From assembly GCA_002104905.1 (NCBI GenBank), contig MCFE01000407.1, forward strand, positions 16,411 to 80,410: 64,000 nt of DNA, given 5' to 3'. This document shows, piece after piece, positions 44,731 to 56,615 of this stretch. Under the pieces are notes generated by a model, which made no database searches, was not told the origin of the DNA, and was given only the letters and a program-made list of their open reading frames with translations. Source of the stretch: Basidiobolus meristosporus CBS 931.73 (taxonomy: Eukaryota; Basidiobolomycota; Basidiobolomycetes; Basidiobolales; Basidiobolaceae). Made by a program: the position numbers and the translations under genes. Positions within the stretch are counted from its first letter, which is position 1. Each line of letters opens with the position of its first letter.

Positions 44731-45883
44731 GGTTCACACATGTCCTGGTCATCAGCCAGCACTGTAGGGTCTAGCACCTCATCTGCCAGTCTTTGCAATA
44801 AATCCTTACAATATTTAAGTGCATTTTTGTTGAGCACTGCTCTTGAGAAGTGCTGGAATCACTTGGTATGCCTATTAAAGATCCAAAACTCCACCTCAAG
44901 CATTGTGATAATCCTTGAGTTCTCAACATTGCTACTTTGTCTGTCAGTGGGATCCCTACTATGCCAATAATGGAGGATGTGAAGGCTGTGGTTGACAAAT
45001 TGCCTTTCTCTGCAAATTCATCTACCTCACTAGAGTGTAGCTTAACAGGATGTGCTTCCAACTCTTGTGAAAACAGCTGTTTTCTTGTTTGTGATTCTTC
45101 TTGGCTATGATGGGATACCGTCTGTTCCAGGCTCACAGCATTAATTGGCAAGAACTGCAGCTTTTTTCTTAAGTTTTCCTGCCTCTGGCTTGAGTAGACT
45201 TTTTCCCTTTATCTTTCCTTTATCACTGTCAGATCTTTCACTGCTACTTTGACTGAGTGCTTTTTGTATTAAACTATATATTCTTGTTGATAAATGCTGA
45301 TCTGATGCATTTGTTTTGGCCTGCTTGTCCCTTGCTGGCAATCTGCAGGCAACTTGTTTCAAGCTCTCAGCCCATGCTGTGCTGGGCTCCTGTGGTAGCT
45401 GCTCATTTTTATCACTTCCAGGGCATTTATGCATCCTTGACCAATTGCATCTTCAGTAGAATTACACTATTTCTGGATAAATATTGCACTGGTGCATCTG
45501 TGTTAGCCTGCTTTTCCCATATTGGTACTCTTCCAACTACCTGTTGCCTCTTTGATGCTTGTTTGAAGCTTTTGCCCTGCTTGTGATGAGCTCTTGAGGA
45601 AGCCCCTGGTTTTTAGCCATTTCTCCCTTGTTCTTCTGCTTTTGATAATTTCTGCAATTCTTAAGATACTTTCTTGGTATACCAATGCTGGCCCAAAAAC
45701 CATTTGCTTGTTTGAGCCCAGGGTAATGCTCATTGAGCAAGTCAAGTGCATTCATATTGACCTTGAGTTCCTGATGGTCCCATTGTATGCCAGCCTTAAT
45801 GTGTTGGCATGCTAGACTTCTGACAGCCTCTTGAATATTAGCATACTCTTCATTATCAACCCTACCAACAGTACCTTGCATGA
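44731..45883 (-). pseudogene. accessory gene of the Tnp2 element, copy 2
   Basis: Minus strand, right to left: NEEYANIQEAVRSLACQHIK (start region 45860), ALDLLNEHYPGLKQANGFW, IGIPRKYLKNCRNYQ, MAKNQGLPQELITSRAK, then Lys/Ser/Gln-rich sequence with SSSERSDSDKGKIKGKS, and an acidic segment with HSSEVDEFAEKG. It continues at 34695-34521 across the copia insertion. The middle is low-complexity and probably disordered. The N-terminus seen at 9527 and 17073 is missing. No enzyme motif. Broken into at least three frames. Confidence 0.55.
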
Positions 45884-47148
45884 GCCCAGCAAAATCCCAA
45901 TATTGAATGAGACTATGCCCATGGAAAAAAATGCCAAGAAAACCTTAAGCAAATAAGTGAGCCAAGTATTTCATCTACTGGTGAGTGATGTTATGTTGTG
46001 GCTAGGGAAGTGGCTCATTTCCACTAATATTAGTAATGGGGGCTTTGAGAATATACTACTACTTCTTGCTAATATCATCCCAGGATGCCACTTTCCATAT
46101 ACAGTGTATAAATGGAAAACCATCATGTGGCTGGCAAAATATGACCCAGAGATGATCCTGATACCAGCATGTGTTAGCAGTTGCATGGTGCTCACATCAG
46201 AAAATGCCACCATTGCAAGGTGTCCAACTCAACAGGTATCCACCACCATTGGGGGTAAACATTGTTCACACTCCAGACATATTCCAGTTATGCCCCATAT
46301 AAAGAAGCTCATGCAGTCCAACAAACATTGTGATGCTATAAAGTACCGCACTCAGTGTCAATCAAGCATAAAGGTATCCAATATATTTTATGGTAAACAT
46401 TGCAAGCAGCTAAGAAGCAAGGGCTACTTTGAAGGTATGTATAATAATGTCTTTGCCTTGGCACTTGATGGATTCTCATTAGACAAGTATTCTACTAGCA
46501 AATCCTACTGGCAACTGATTCTCATGAACCTGAATCTGCAGCCTATCTTACAATATCAGAGCCAAAATCTGATGTTAGTCTCACCAGTATCTGTACCTAA
46601 ATCACCATGCAACCTGGATAGCTACTTATACTCATTGCTGGATGTATTTTGTATGCTTTCCAACAGGATAACAGTATATGCCATCATGTAAAAGCTCATA
46701 TTATTATCTGCATTGGAAATACCCCAGCCATCAGCACAGAGCTGGATTTTCTGGGCACAATGGATGGCATTGCAGTCAAATATGTGGGATCCAGTAGGCT
46801 TACTCCACAGCTCACGTGCATTATTATTTCCCTAACACCAAAACTTAAAACATCATCTGTCCACAGAGAGAATGTACAGAAGTCAGCATGCAATTGCAGC
46901 AAATTTGGCAAGCTCTAAGCCATTGGCCAGAATATGGAATCAATTAGAAACCAGAGATACTCAAGATAGAGGGTATCTGTTGGAGCAAAAGTTTTTCACT
47001 GAGAGCAATGCATTTGCTGCTCATCAATATTACTATACTGATGACCTATTTGCACATGGGACATTTCAAGATAAATGAGCCCTTTGAGATACTGGAGAAA
47101 TCTGAAAGAATTGGCAATATATTACAGAGTATCCACTACCCTCAGCAC
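45884..47148 (+). pseudogene. Tnp2-like transposase, copy with long open core
   Basis: Frame 45957-46691 is open for 244 codons: LLVSDVMLWLGKWLIST, FALALDGFSLDKYSTSK, then a WQLILMNLNLQPIL block and LDSYLYSLLD. This matches the Tnp2 pattern of ALDG-x-n-(W)-LILxNLNLPP-x-n-LDSYLYPL. The second catalytic block is altered to IGNTPAIS (GDTPAIS elsewhere), so an essential Asp appears lost. The C-terminal part continues to 47148 with frame shifts, where a copia B LTR begins. It is head to head with the accessory gene, but the Cys/His N-terminus and promoter region are deleted. Confidence 0.6.
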
Positions 47149-47497
47149 TGTTGTAAAAGTTTGTAATTCCACCTACAAATTCACCTAACTTAGTCACTTA
47201 GATCATTACCTTCAAATCCTAGAGAACACTGACCAGATTCCTTCTCAGGATTTACTTAGAATACTCTCACCAAAGTACCAGGTACCAAGAACATGAAAAT
47301 TCACAAAGTTGTCCAAACAGCCCCAAACTTTGCACACATGTTCTTGGGACCTTCCTTAACCTATTCTACATGTTACCTATGCCAAGACCATGTAAAAGTA
47401 TAAATACTACCTTTACATTCAATAAATCATTAAGTGAAAAGCACATAATCTACTTGTCCTCCCAATCACTTCCAATATCTCCAAGACTCTTACAACG
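47149..47497 (+). repeat. 5' LTR of forward copia B
   Basis: 349 bp, TGTTGTAAAAG to TTACAACG (terminal A changed to G). Confidence 0.85.
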
Positions 47498-47510
47498 GGT
47501 TATGAGCCCC
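47498..47510 (+). promoter_or_regulatory. primer-binding site of copia B containing the gag ATG
   Basis: GGTTATGAGCCCC. The ATG at 47502-47504 is in frame with the gag ORF (MSPKLSLSEMSTTAITG). The site complementary to the initiator-tRNA anticodon therefore also includes the first possible gag start. Confidence 0.7.
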
Positions 47511-48113
47511 AAGCTGTCACTCTCTGAAATGTCTACTACTGCTATTACTGGAATTTCTCCCTCTGCTGAAAATTTGGACAGATCTAACTACCAAGTGTGG
47601 AAGGTGAAGATGAAGATGCTGCTACAAGAAAGAGGCCTTTGTGATATTGTCATGGGAGAAGAATGCACACCTAAAAACATGGGAGAGGAAGCCCTAAAGT
47701 ACCAGAAGAAATAACAAAGTGCCTTTAACTGCATTTGCCTTAATGTTAAGGACAAATTGCTAATTCATTGCTCAAGAGCAAAAACAGCAAAGAATGCCTG
47801 GAAGGTATTGAAAGACACCTACCAGTCATGTACAGCTGCTAAGAGAATGTATCTGAGACAAATATTCTTTACTACAAAGATGCTGCCAGGAGAAGAAATG
47901 GGAAATCTAATCACCAGAATTACCCTGCTGGTAGATGAAATGGAATCTGTGGGTGTACCCACTATTGATGAGGATATGATAGTTTCCATCCTGAATAGCC
48001 TGACAGACAAGTTTCAGGGCCTTGTATCAGCAGTAGAGTCCAGAACTGAAGATTTGACCTTAAATTGAGTATATGGAAGGCTCCTGGATGAAGAATTAAG
48101 AAAATCAAGCGCC
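47502..48113 (+). pseudogene. copia B gag, lightly decayed
   Basis: Starts in the primer-binding site. Contains LDRSNYQVWKVKMKMLLQER, RAKTAKNAWKVLKDTYQSC and ITLLVDEMESVGVPTIDED. Stops occur at about 47712 and 48066. The zinc knuckle CSYCQRKGHTSDWC follows at about 48205-48245 and is intact (C-x2-C-x4-H-x4-C). Confidence 0.75.
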
Positions 48114-49365
48114 AATTAGAAGGATAAAGAAATTGCTTTAATAAGCAATGATAACCAACAAAGGAGGTACCCAAGACCCTACAAAGGCAACAGCAACCTG
48201 TTCTGTAGCTACTGCCAAAGGAAAGGACACACATCAGACTGGTGCTTCAAAAAGAAAGATAGTCAGCAGAAAAAGCCTGAATTTGGAAATGCTGCAACAA
48301 CTGAAGATAGATTATTCATATCTGCACTAAATATGACCACAAACAAGGATTCTCAGACATGGTATATTGACTCTGGAGCATCTCAACACTTTACACACCA
48401 AAAAAAGCTTTTTACCCAATATCAAGAAATTCCAATTAAGAAGGTTTTCCTGGGTAACAATAGAACACTTGATGCAGTGGGAGAAGGAACTATCCAAGTA
48501 AAGCATAGCAGCAGTGAAGGAAGCCATACATTGACCTTTAAAGAAGTACTCTATATACCAGGTATGACCAAGAACCTACTATCTGTACGCAAGGCCACTG
48601 CAGAAAGACTCAGCTTCAGCTTTGACAATTCTTGATGCAAGATCACTGATCAAAATGGTGCCCATATTACTTTGGGTATCAGAGATCAGAATCTATACAA
48701 GTTGACTTATATTCCATCATATTTGGAAGCCAATATAAGTAACTTAAATGAATAAACACCAATGCTTTGGCACTGGATATTTGGGTACATCAATTTTGAT
48801 TATTTGCGCACAATAATCAAATATCAGCTAATTTCTGGAGTAAAAATTGATCCCCCAGCTAATTTGGAGCACTGAGAAGCCTGCAAATATGGCAAATAAG
48901 CCAGACAACTGTTCAAGAGTTCTGGGCTAATAAAAACTAATAAAAATTTTGATCTAAGTTACTCAGATATATGTGGACCTGTGCAAAACTTATTGTTGGG
49001 TAGGATGAAATATTTAATTACTGTGATTGATGATTATACAAGATACAAATGGGTCTACTTCATGGAGAGAAAGGAAGAAGTTCTGTTTAAGTTCAGGGAG
49101 CTTAAAGCCATGGTGGAGAGAGAAACTGGTGAAAGAGTCAAGAAAATACTCTCTGATAATAGTGGAGATTATACCTCAAAACTCTTCATCCACTTCTGCA
49201 AAATTCATGGGATAATGCAAGAGACTACTGTATCATACTCCCCACAGCAAAATGGAGTAGCAGAACATGCTAACTGATCAATAATTGGTATGGTAAGGTC
49301 TATGATCCATCATCAAAAAATATCCTATGATTTTTGGGCGGAATCAGTTGCCACTGCTGTATATG
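48114..49365 (+). pseudogene. copia B protease and integrase, lightly decayed
   Basis: Protease WYIDSGASQHF at about 48360. Integrase zinc region is altered (HWIFGYINFDYL, EACKYGK). The integrase core is open at 48981-49277 with TVIDDYTRYKWVYFMERK, DNSGDYTSKLF and SYSPQQNGVAEHAN. A stop follows at 49276. The sequence breaks off at 49365 inside integrase. Confidence 0.75.
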
Positions 49366-49480
49366 GCACTCTGTTGGTCCTCTGGCATAATCTGGCCCTA
49401 TAAGTGCTTTGTATAGGTTTTACTTTAGGGCTAATAGTTAAGTATAGTGCCAGATTTTTGGTCTGTGGGTGGATCCAATC
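49366..49480. repeat. truncated core of the hairpin element
   Basis: Contains the hairpin spacer with three to five changes (AGTGCTTTGTATAGG, ACTTTAGGGCTAATAG) and about 30-60 bp of each inner arm (TCTGGCCCTATA / TATAGTGCCAGA). Outer arms are absent. It lies at the break in copia B integrase. Confidence 0.7.
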
Positions 49481-50050
49481 CAGATCAGCCATCAGGATCC
49501 CATTTAGAGACTGTCATATTATCAGCAGCTTGGAATAAGCAACCCTCTTAACAATCTTATGACGGGATCACAACAGCATTTTGCAAATTTTATAGCCCAA
49601 TAAAGTGATAAAACTTGACAAGATTTGATTGGTGCTGTGACAATAATTGCATGGTATTGTTACAGTCCTATTGCACTCTATAACTATTGTAAATGAGTTG
49701 AACCAGCCAGGACATCCAATTGCCTTATATGGCAAGATACTTGATGGTATTTTGATGGCCTCCCAGCAAGACTCTGATTGTATTATAATGGCAGTATGGT
49801 GGCCTACCGCTGGTTTTGTATAATGCTATTGTATCAATTTACCAAATGGTATTTCCTGTTTCTACCTCCCCTTGTGCAATTCATATATTCCACTGTAGAA
49901 CTACCCCTCTTTATTTGCTTACCCACTACTACCTTGGGCATTCCACATATATCTTGAATCTAATTAAACTATGGCCTCCTGCTCACTACCCTCTACCAAT
50001 GCTCACACCTACCACAATTAACATACTTCTATCACCTCAACTTTATGGCT
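49481..50050 (+). repeat. dispersed repeat (M4), copy 2
   Basis: Colinear with 10240-10727. It adjoins the C-terminus of a Tnp2 transposase, so it may be element end sequence. No gene seen. Confidence 0.45.
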
Positions 50051-52405
50051 TTTTAGTGTGATACTTGCAAAGTTGCATATACCTTGTATTGCTGGAACAT
50101 ATATAGCTTGCAAACATATTCTTGGTTGTTGCCACTTCTGCCATGAATACCTCCTGAATATCCGCAAAGAACTTATTGGTATTTAGCCAATATATGCCTT
50201 CTCCTTGATGGATTCTAGCCCCCCTTATAGGGGTGCTCTGGCTTTTATTTGTGTGAATTCCATATTGAATGGTGTAGAAGTTTGCTTGTGACTAAGAGAA
50301 ATCTGGCATACCTTGGTAGAGTTTTCCTGATAGAAATTAGCTACTTGTTGCACCCACCCACCTTTGCATCACTTAACTGATTACCCACACAGTAGGGCTG
50401 CTTAGCTTCTTGATGCCATAGGCATAGGTGTCTCCATATGCACATCTGTCCTTAGTATTTTCCAACCCTATGTGGCTGTCCTCCATGTGCCAGCTCATCA
50501 CATCCATGATGGACTTGAAGGTAATACTCTTGATGAGATTGGGGTATGGTGGTACCTGCAACTTGACTTGTCTTCCTAACTCCCCACACATCTGCTCCAT
50601 AGGAAACTCCCAGAAGGTGAAGTAAGGCCCAATATTCTCCACACACCATGCAAGATGGAATAGAGAATGGATACAGTAGAAGCAGAGATATATGCATTGA
50701 GCTTTATGTTTGTAATATAGCCACTCATATCCTGTCACACACTCCTTGCACAACAGCTGTAAATGCTTCAAGTTGGCATTGGTGATCTGCTTCTGGATAA
50801 ATATTCCTACAATGTCCACATATGACTCCCAATGCTTCCAATGTACTCTTGGTAGGAATAGCTTCAGAACACCACATGAATAAACACATATCCAGTTCAT
50901 CCAGGTTTTGCATTTATATTGTTGTATATGAGTATGATATTGCTTGGAGCCCATGAGAAGTACTTAGGGTAGCGGACACTCTGTAATATCTTGCCAATTA
51001 TTTCAAATTTCTTTGGTATCTCAAAGCGCTCATTTAGCTAGAAATGCCCCATGTACAACTTGATCATCAGCACAGGGATATTGCTGAAAAGCAAATGCAT
51101 TGCTCCCAGTGGAAAACTCTTGGTCCAAGCAATACCCTCTATCTTGAGTATCTCCAGTTTCCAACTGATTCCATATTCTGGCCAATGGGTTATAACTTGC
51201 CAACTTTGCTGCAACTGCATGCTGTCTTCTGTACATTCTCTCTGTGGGAAAATGATGATCTTGGTGCTGCTGTTTGGGTAATAATATTATGCTTGAGATA
51301 TAGAGTATATCCCCTGGGTCTCACATGTTTGACAGCAATACTGTCCATTATGCCCGGAAAAACCTGCTATATTGCTGATGGCTGGGGTATCTCCAATGCA
51401 GATAATGATATGTGCTATTACTTGACAGCCATTTACTGTTATCCTGCTGGAAAGCATTCAAATTTCATCCAGCAATGGATACAGGTAGCTATCCAGGTTG
51501 GATAGTGATTTAGGCCTAGATACTGGTGAGACTACCATCAGATTATTGCTCTGATGCCATAAGATGGGCAGCAAATTCAGATTGATGATAGTCAGTGGCC
51601 AGCAGGATTTGCTGGTAGAGTACTTGTTTAACGCAGATCCATCAAGTGCTAAGGCAAAGGCATGGTCATACATACTTTCAAAGTAGCCCTTGCTTATTTG
51701 CTGATTGTAATGTTTGCCATCAAATATATTGTATATGTTTGCACTTGATTGCTACTGAGTACAGTACTGTATAGCTTTGCAATATTTGTTGGACTGCATT
51801 AGCTTCCTCAGGCAGGATATTACTGGATTATATCTGGAGTGTGAAGAATATTTTCCCTCAATGATGGTGGAATTCTTACAGGTTGGAAATGTTGCAATGG
51901 TAGCATTTTTGGATGTGAATGCCATGCAACTGTTAACACATGCTGGAATCAGGACACTCTCTGGATCATATGTTCCCAGCTGCATGACAGTTGTCCACTT
52001 GTACCATGTACATGGTAAGTTGCATCCTGGAATGATTTTGGCAAGAAGTAGTAATAAGTTCTCAAGTCCCCCATTACTGATATTAGTGGAAACACACCAC
52101 ATCTCTAGCCACAACATTATGTCATTCACCAGTAGATGGATTACTGGGCTCACTTGGCTCCATAAAGTACCCTTGGCATTTGTTTCAGCAGGTGTTGTCT
52201 CATTGCATATTGGGATTTGACCAGGCTCATATGTCATACTGTTGTTAGGGGAGATAGGCTCAAAATCCATCAGAGAACCTTCTTTGTCAGAGCTGTCACT
52301 CTGCATGCCATATTCAGAAGGCTGAGGGGAGCCTAAAGGTGTCACAAACTTGCCTGACTCAATTTGCGCCAGGTGTCAAATACAGCTAGGTGCCAATATA
52401 GAAAT
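50051..52405 (-). pseudogene. Tnp2-like transposase, most complete copy
   Basis: Minus strand. 52345-51752 is open for 197 codons (acidic Ser-rich linker, then LLVNDIMLWLEMWCVSTN). 51673-51458 has FALALDGSALNKYSTSK and LDSYLYPLLDE. The second Asp block GDTPAIS is at about 51390-51370. 51236-51030 follows. 50954-50373 is open for 193 codons and has YKHKAQCIYLCFYCIHSLFH then PYFTFWEFPMEQMCGEL, resembling the H-x-n-GP-x-(Y/F)-W-x-FPMER-x-CG block of Tnp2-family proteins. The C-terminal tail reaches about 50060. Both Asp residues survive, but at least three frame breaks exist. Confidence 0.6.
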
Positions 52406-54250
52406 ATCAAAATATGAAATCAGATGTTGACAAAACCTGATCTCAAGACCACCAATTATCAGAATTGAATCAGAGCAATACAATGAAATCTTTCTCATTC
52501 CAGAGGACTCTACAACTATGGTTTAGCCTGTATCAGTGCCCATGAAGTCCTCAGAAGTGATCATTCTAGTATCAAATGTTAGGAGATCCAACCAGAGAAG
52601 AAATAGCTTATGTTACTATATCAATGAGGGTACAAACTTGACCTATGCCTCTTCAGTCCATATTGATGAGCCCCAGACTGTAAAAGAGGCTCTAAATGAC
52701 CCTCAGACAGAGTTTTGGAGATCTTCAATGCCTGAGGAATATCAGGCCCTGATGGAGAATCAAACTTGGGACTTATTCAAATTACCAATGAGCCAAAAAT
52801 CAATTGGATGCAGCTGAGTCTTTGAGGCAAAGTACAAGGCTGATGGTACAATTGAAAGTTACAAGTCAAGACTTGTGACCAATGGATATTCTCTAACAAA
52901 AGGACTTGACTATACTGAGATCTCTGCAATGGTAGCCAAGCTTAATTCCATCCAATTAATAATGGCTACTGCAGCCAAGTTAAGTTTTTTATATATCAAA
53001 TGAAAGTAAAGGCTACATTTTTTAACAGAGAACTAGATGAGGTTGTGTATATGGACCTGCCTGATGGGTTTGCTAACCAATATAACCCCCATTTGGTCCA
53101 CAAGCTTAAAGAATCTCTATATGGACTCAAACAATCACCAAAATCCTGGAATTGCAAGATAGATTCTTATTTGGAATCTTCAACTTTCAAATGGAGTAAT
53201 CCAGACAATAGTATATACTATAATCCAGATAGAGTAAGCTCAGTTCTATTAGCTCTATATGTGGATCATCTAATTATAGCCACCAATAATCTAGAAACAT
53301 TGGAAGAGACTAAATCCAGCCTATCTAAAGAGTTCAAGATGTCCAATTTAGGAGTACTCAGTTACTACTTAGAGATAAAGCTCTCTATAGATGGAAGTTC
53401 CCAGACTATTGCCCTAAGCCAATCCAAGTATATCCAAGATGTACTAAACAAGTACCAGATGGAAGACAGTAAACTGGTAGCTACCCCAAGGCAGACATAC
53501 CTCAACTTGGCCAAAACTCAACCAAATCAAGAGAGTTTAGTACCATCTGAAAGCACTGACTTTCCTTATGAATCTATGGTCAGCAGTCTGATGTATATAA
53601 TGCTTGGAACACATCCAGATATCTCATATTCAGTGGGAGTTGTTAGCCAGCATAATCAGAACTATGGATCTGATCATATTGCAGCAGCTAAGTGGATTTT
53701 CAGATATCTAAAAGGAACTGCTGATATCTGGTTAAGGTATAATTATAAAGATATTGGAACAAGATCTTGTGGGATACTTTGATGCTGAATGGGGACATAA
53801 CTTAGAAGATAGTAGATCCACTACAGGATACACCTTTCATTATTGTAAAGGAGAAATTTAATGGAACTCAAGAAAGCAACCAACCATAGTACTCTCTACC
53901 ACAGAGGCAGAATATATGGCAGCCTGTGAAGCTACAAACAAAACAATGTGGCTAAGAAAGCTTTTTTCAGATTTAGGCCTATGTCAATAAATGCCTTTTA
54001 CTTTATTTCAAGATCATCAAGGATGTATACAATTAAGTAGAAATCCAACTTTTCATGCTAGAACCGAGCACATAGATATTAGACATCATCTCATACATGA
54101 AGCTATAGAGAATAACTTAGTTAGCTTAGTTTACTGTCCTACAGATGTAATGATTGCAGACATATTTACCAAACCATTAGCTAGAGACAAGTTTGAATAT
54201 CTTAGGTCAAAATTAGGACTAGTCAGTATGAACATTTAGCTGAGTGGGAG
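52406..54250 (+). pseudogene. copia B RT and RNase H, lightly decayed
   Basis: Pre-RT block with EPQTVKEALNDPQTEFW at about 52670. RT begins at 52740 and continues in an open frame 53000-53782 with SLYGLKQSPKSWNCKID. The catalytic motif is YVDH (53258-53269) instead of YVDD. RNase [38 protein letters not shown], and the C-terminal frame 53991-54239 ending KLGLVSMNI. Stops and frame changes occur near 52816, 53780 and 53860. Confidence 0.75.
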
Positions 54251-54599
54251 TGTTGTGAAAAATTTGTATTTCCACCTAAATACTCACCTAACTTAGTTAT
54301 TTAGATCATTACCTTCATATCCCAGAGAATGCTGACCAAATTCTGTGTTGGGATTTACTTAGAGTATTTTCACCAAATACCAGGTACCCAAAACATGAAA
54401 ATTCTCAAAGTTGTTCAAACAGCCCCAAAAGCTACAACCATGTTCTTGGGACCTTCCTTAACCTATTTTATGTGTTTGTGATGCCAAGACCATGTAAAAT
54501 TATAAATACTGCTTTTACATTCAGTAAATCATTAAGTGAAAACCACATAATCTACTTGTTCTCCCAATCACTTCCAATATCTCCAAGACTTGTCCAACA
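54251..54599 (+). repeat. copia B LTR (3' LTR of the forward element)
   Basis: 349 bp; TGTTGTGAAAAA to GTCCAACA. It follows the RNase H end and a GTGGGAG purine tract. Confidence 0.85.
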
Positions 54600-54950
54600 A
54601 AAATATAGTTTCAGAATGGGCTAACAGATCAATAATTGATATAGCAAGATCTATGATCTCAGATCAAGAATTATCCAACAATTTTTGTGTGGAGTCAGTT
54701 GCCTCAGATGCATAGCTTGAAAATAGGAATTACAAAAGAATACCTGGTGATTTTATTCCATCAAAGGAGAGGTATGGATATAGACAAAGTGCAGAGCATC
54801 AAAAAATATATATGGGTCTACAGCATATGCCAAGAAACTGCCCAGAAATCAATCAGAATTTGAGCCAAGAAGTTAAAATGCATATTTTTGGCCTACTGCA
54901 ATGGGAGTAAGGCATACAGACTCTATGATACCAAACCAAAGAAGCAAGAT
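54600..54950 (+). pseudogene. copia B integrase fragment
   Basis: Contains AATAATTGATATAGC and TTTTTGTGTGGAGTCAGTTGCC, equivalent to the end of integrase in the other copies (for example 61700-61740 on the minus strand), then the GYCNGSK/AYRL-type connecting region. Broken frames. Confidence 0.65.
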
Positions 54951-55300
54951 CTCATGTTCTGGACATCTGGTTTTTGCAAAAATACTCTAAGTAAATGCCA
55001 AAAGACACTTTTTCAGGATTCTCTAAGATTTTTAGGTAATGATCTAATGGACCATGTTAGGTGAATATCTATGTAAATTACAAGCTTTTGCAACAACATA
55101 TGTGTGCATAGTTTGGGGTCTTTGGGACAGCTTTGAGAAAGATCATAATATGAGCACCTGATAATATGGTGAAAATATTTCAACTAAATCCCAACAAGAA
55201 GCTTTGCAGGACAAAATGCTAGTCACAGAATAAGATCTATGTGACCAAGTTGCCATGAATATTTAGGTAACAACTTAATTGAAGAAGTAACTTCTAATTC
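54951..55300 (-). repeat. two partial copia B LTRs, antisense
   Basis: 54951-55098 and 55099-55285 each resemble the half of an antisense copia B LTR with the CATGTTCTGG...GTTAGGTGAATAT block. Both lack the other half and are strongly diverged. Confidence 0.5.
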
Positions 55301-55378
55301 AATGTGTATATCTGCTGTAATTATTAAGCTGAGTACATTTGGACAATGTATTAGTCCTGCATGAAACATAGGTAAGCT

Positions 55379-55725
55379 TGTTGTAAGAGTCTTGGAGATA
55401 TTTGAAGTGATTGGGAGAACAAGTAGATTATGTATTTTCACTTAATGATTTATTGAATGTAAAAGTAGTATTTATACTTTTACATAGTCTTGGCATTACA
55501 AACACATAGAATAGGTTAAGGAAGGTCCCAAGAACATGGTTGTAGCTTTTGGGGCTGTTTGAACAACTTTGAGAATTTTCATGTTCTGGGTACCTGGTAT
55601 TTGGTGAAAATATTCTAAGTAAATCCCAACACAGAATTTGGTCAGCATTCTCTGGGATATGAAGGTAATGATCTCAGTGACTAAGTTAGGTGAGTATTTA
55701 GGTGGAAATACAAATTTTTACAACA
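55379..55725 (-). repeat. 3' LTR of antisense copia B
   Basis: 347 bp; starts TGTTGTAAGAG and ends TTACAACA on the plus strand. Confidence 0.88.
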
Positions 55726-55736
55726 CTCCCACTCAG

Positions 55737-56615
55737 CTAAATGTTCATACTGACTAGTCCTAATTTTGACCTAAGATATTCAAACTTGTCTCTAGCTAAT
55801 GGTTTGGTAAATATGTCTGCAATCATTACATCTGTAGGACAGTAAACTAAGCTAACTAAGTTATTCTCTATAGCTTTATGTATGAGATGATGTCTAATAT
55901 CTATGTGCTTGGTTCTAGCATGAGAAGTGGGATTTCTACCTAATTGTATACATCCTTGATGATCTTGAAATAAAGTAAAAGGCATTTATTGACATAGGCC
56001 TAAATCTGAAAAAAGCTTTCTTAACCACATTGCTTCTTTTGCAGCTTCACAGGCTACCATATACTCTGCCTCTGTGGTGGAAATTGCTATGGTTGGTTGC
56101 TTTCTTGAATTCCATGAAATTGCTCCTTTACAATAAAGAAAGGTGTATCCTGTGGTGGATCTACTATCTTCTAAGTTATGTCCCCAATGAGCATTAGAGT
56201 ATCCCACAAGATCCTGTTCTGAATCCTTATAAGTGTATCTTAAGCAGATATCAGCAGTTTCTTTTAGATATCTAAAAATCCACTTAACTGCTGCAATATG
56301 ATCAGATCTGTAGTTCTGATTATGTTGGCTGACACCTCCTACTGAATATGAGAGATCTGGACATGTTCCAAGCATGCTATACATCAGACTGCTGACCATA
56401 GATTGCTAAGGCAAGTCAGGGCTTTCAGATGGCACCAGGCTCTCTTAATTTGGTTGAGTTTTGATCAAGTTAAGTTTTGTCTCCATTGGGGTAGCTGCCA
56501 GTTTACAGTCTTCCATTTGGTACTTCTTTAGTATATCTTGAATTTACTTGGATTGACTTAGTGTGATAGTCTGGGTACTTCTGTCTATGGAGAACTTAAC
56601 CCCTAAGTAGTGACT
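55737..56615 (-). pseudogene. copia B RNase H, antisense
   Basis: Two adjacent open frames. 56399-55986 has LGTCPDLSYSVGGVSQHNQN, then the [19 protein letters not shown] and [19 protein letters not shown] blocks. 55985-55737 has [19 protein letters not shown] and ends KLGLVSMNI. A single TAA separates them. Just upstream, decayed RT C-terminus (about 56402-56600) runs to the hairpin insertion. Confidence 0.78.

Larger units (their letters stand above)
47149..54599 (+). mobile_element. copia family B element, forward, split by other DNA
   Basis: 5' LTR 47149-47497, primer-binding site 47498-47510, gag-protease-integrase to 49365, then unrelated repeat and transposase DNA (49366-52405), then the region before RT, RT and RNase H (52406-54250) and 3' LTR 54251-54599 (349 bp). 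About 300 bp of pol between integrase and RT are missing. Flanks AGCAC and AAAAT do not match. The two halves may therefore belong to different insertions. Confidence 0.7.

Noticed and set aside
54251-54599. Pairing 47149-47497 and 54251-54599 as certain LTR partners
   Set aside because: Flanking 5-mers do not match and the interior is interrupted, so the pairing is reported only as likely.
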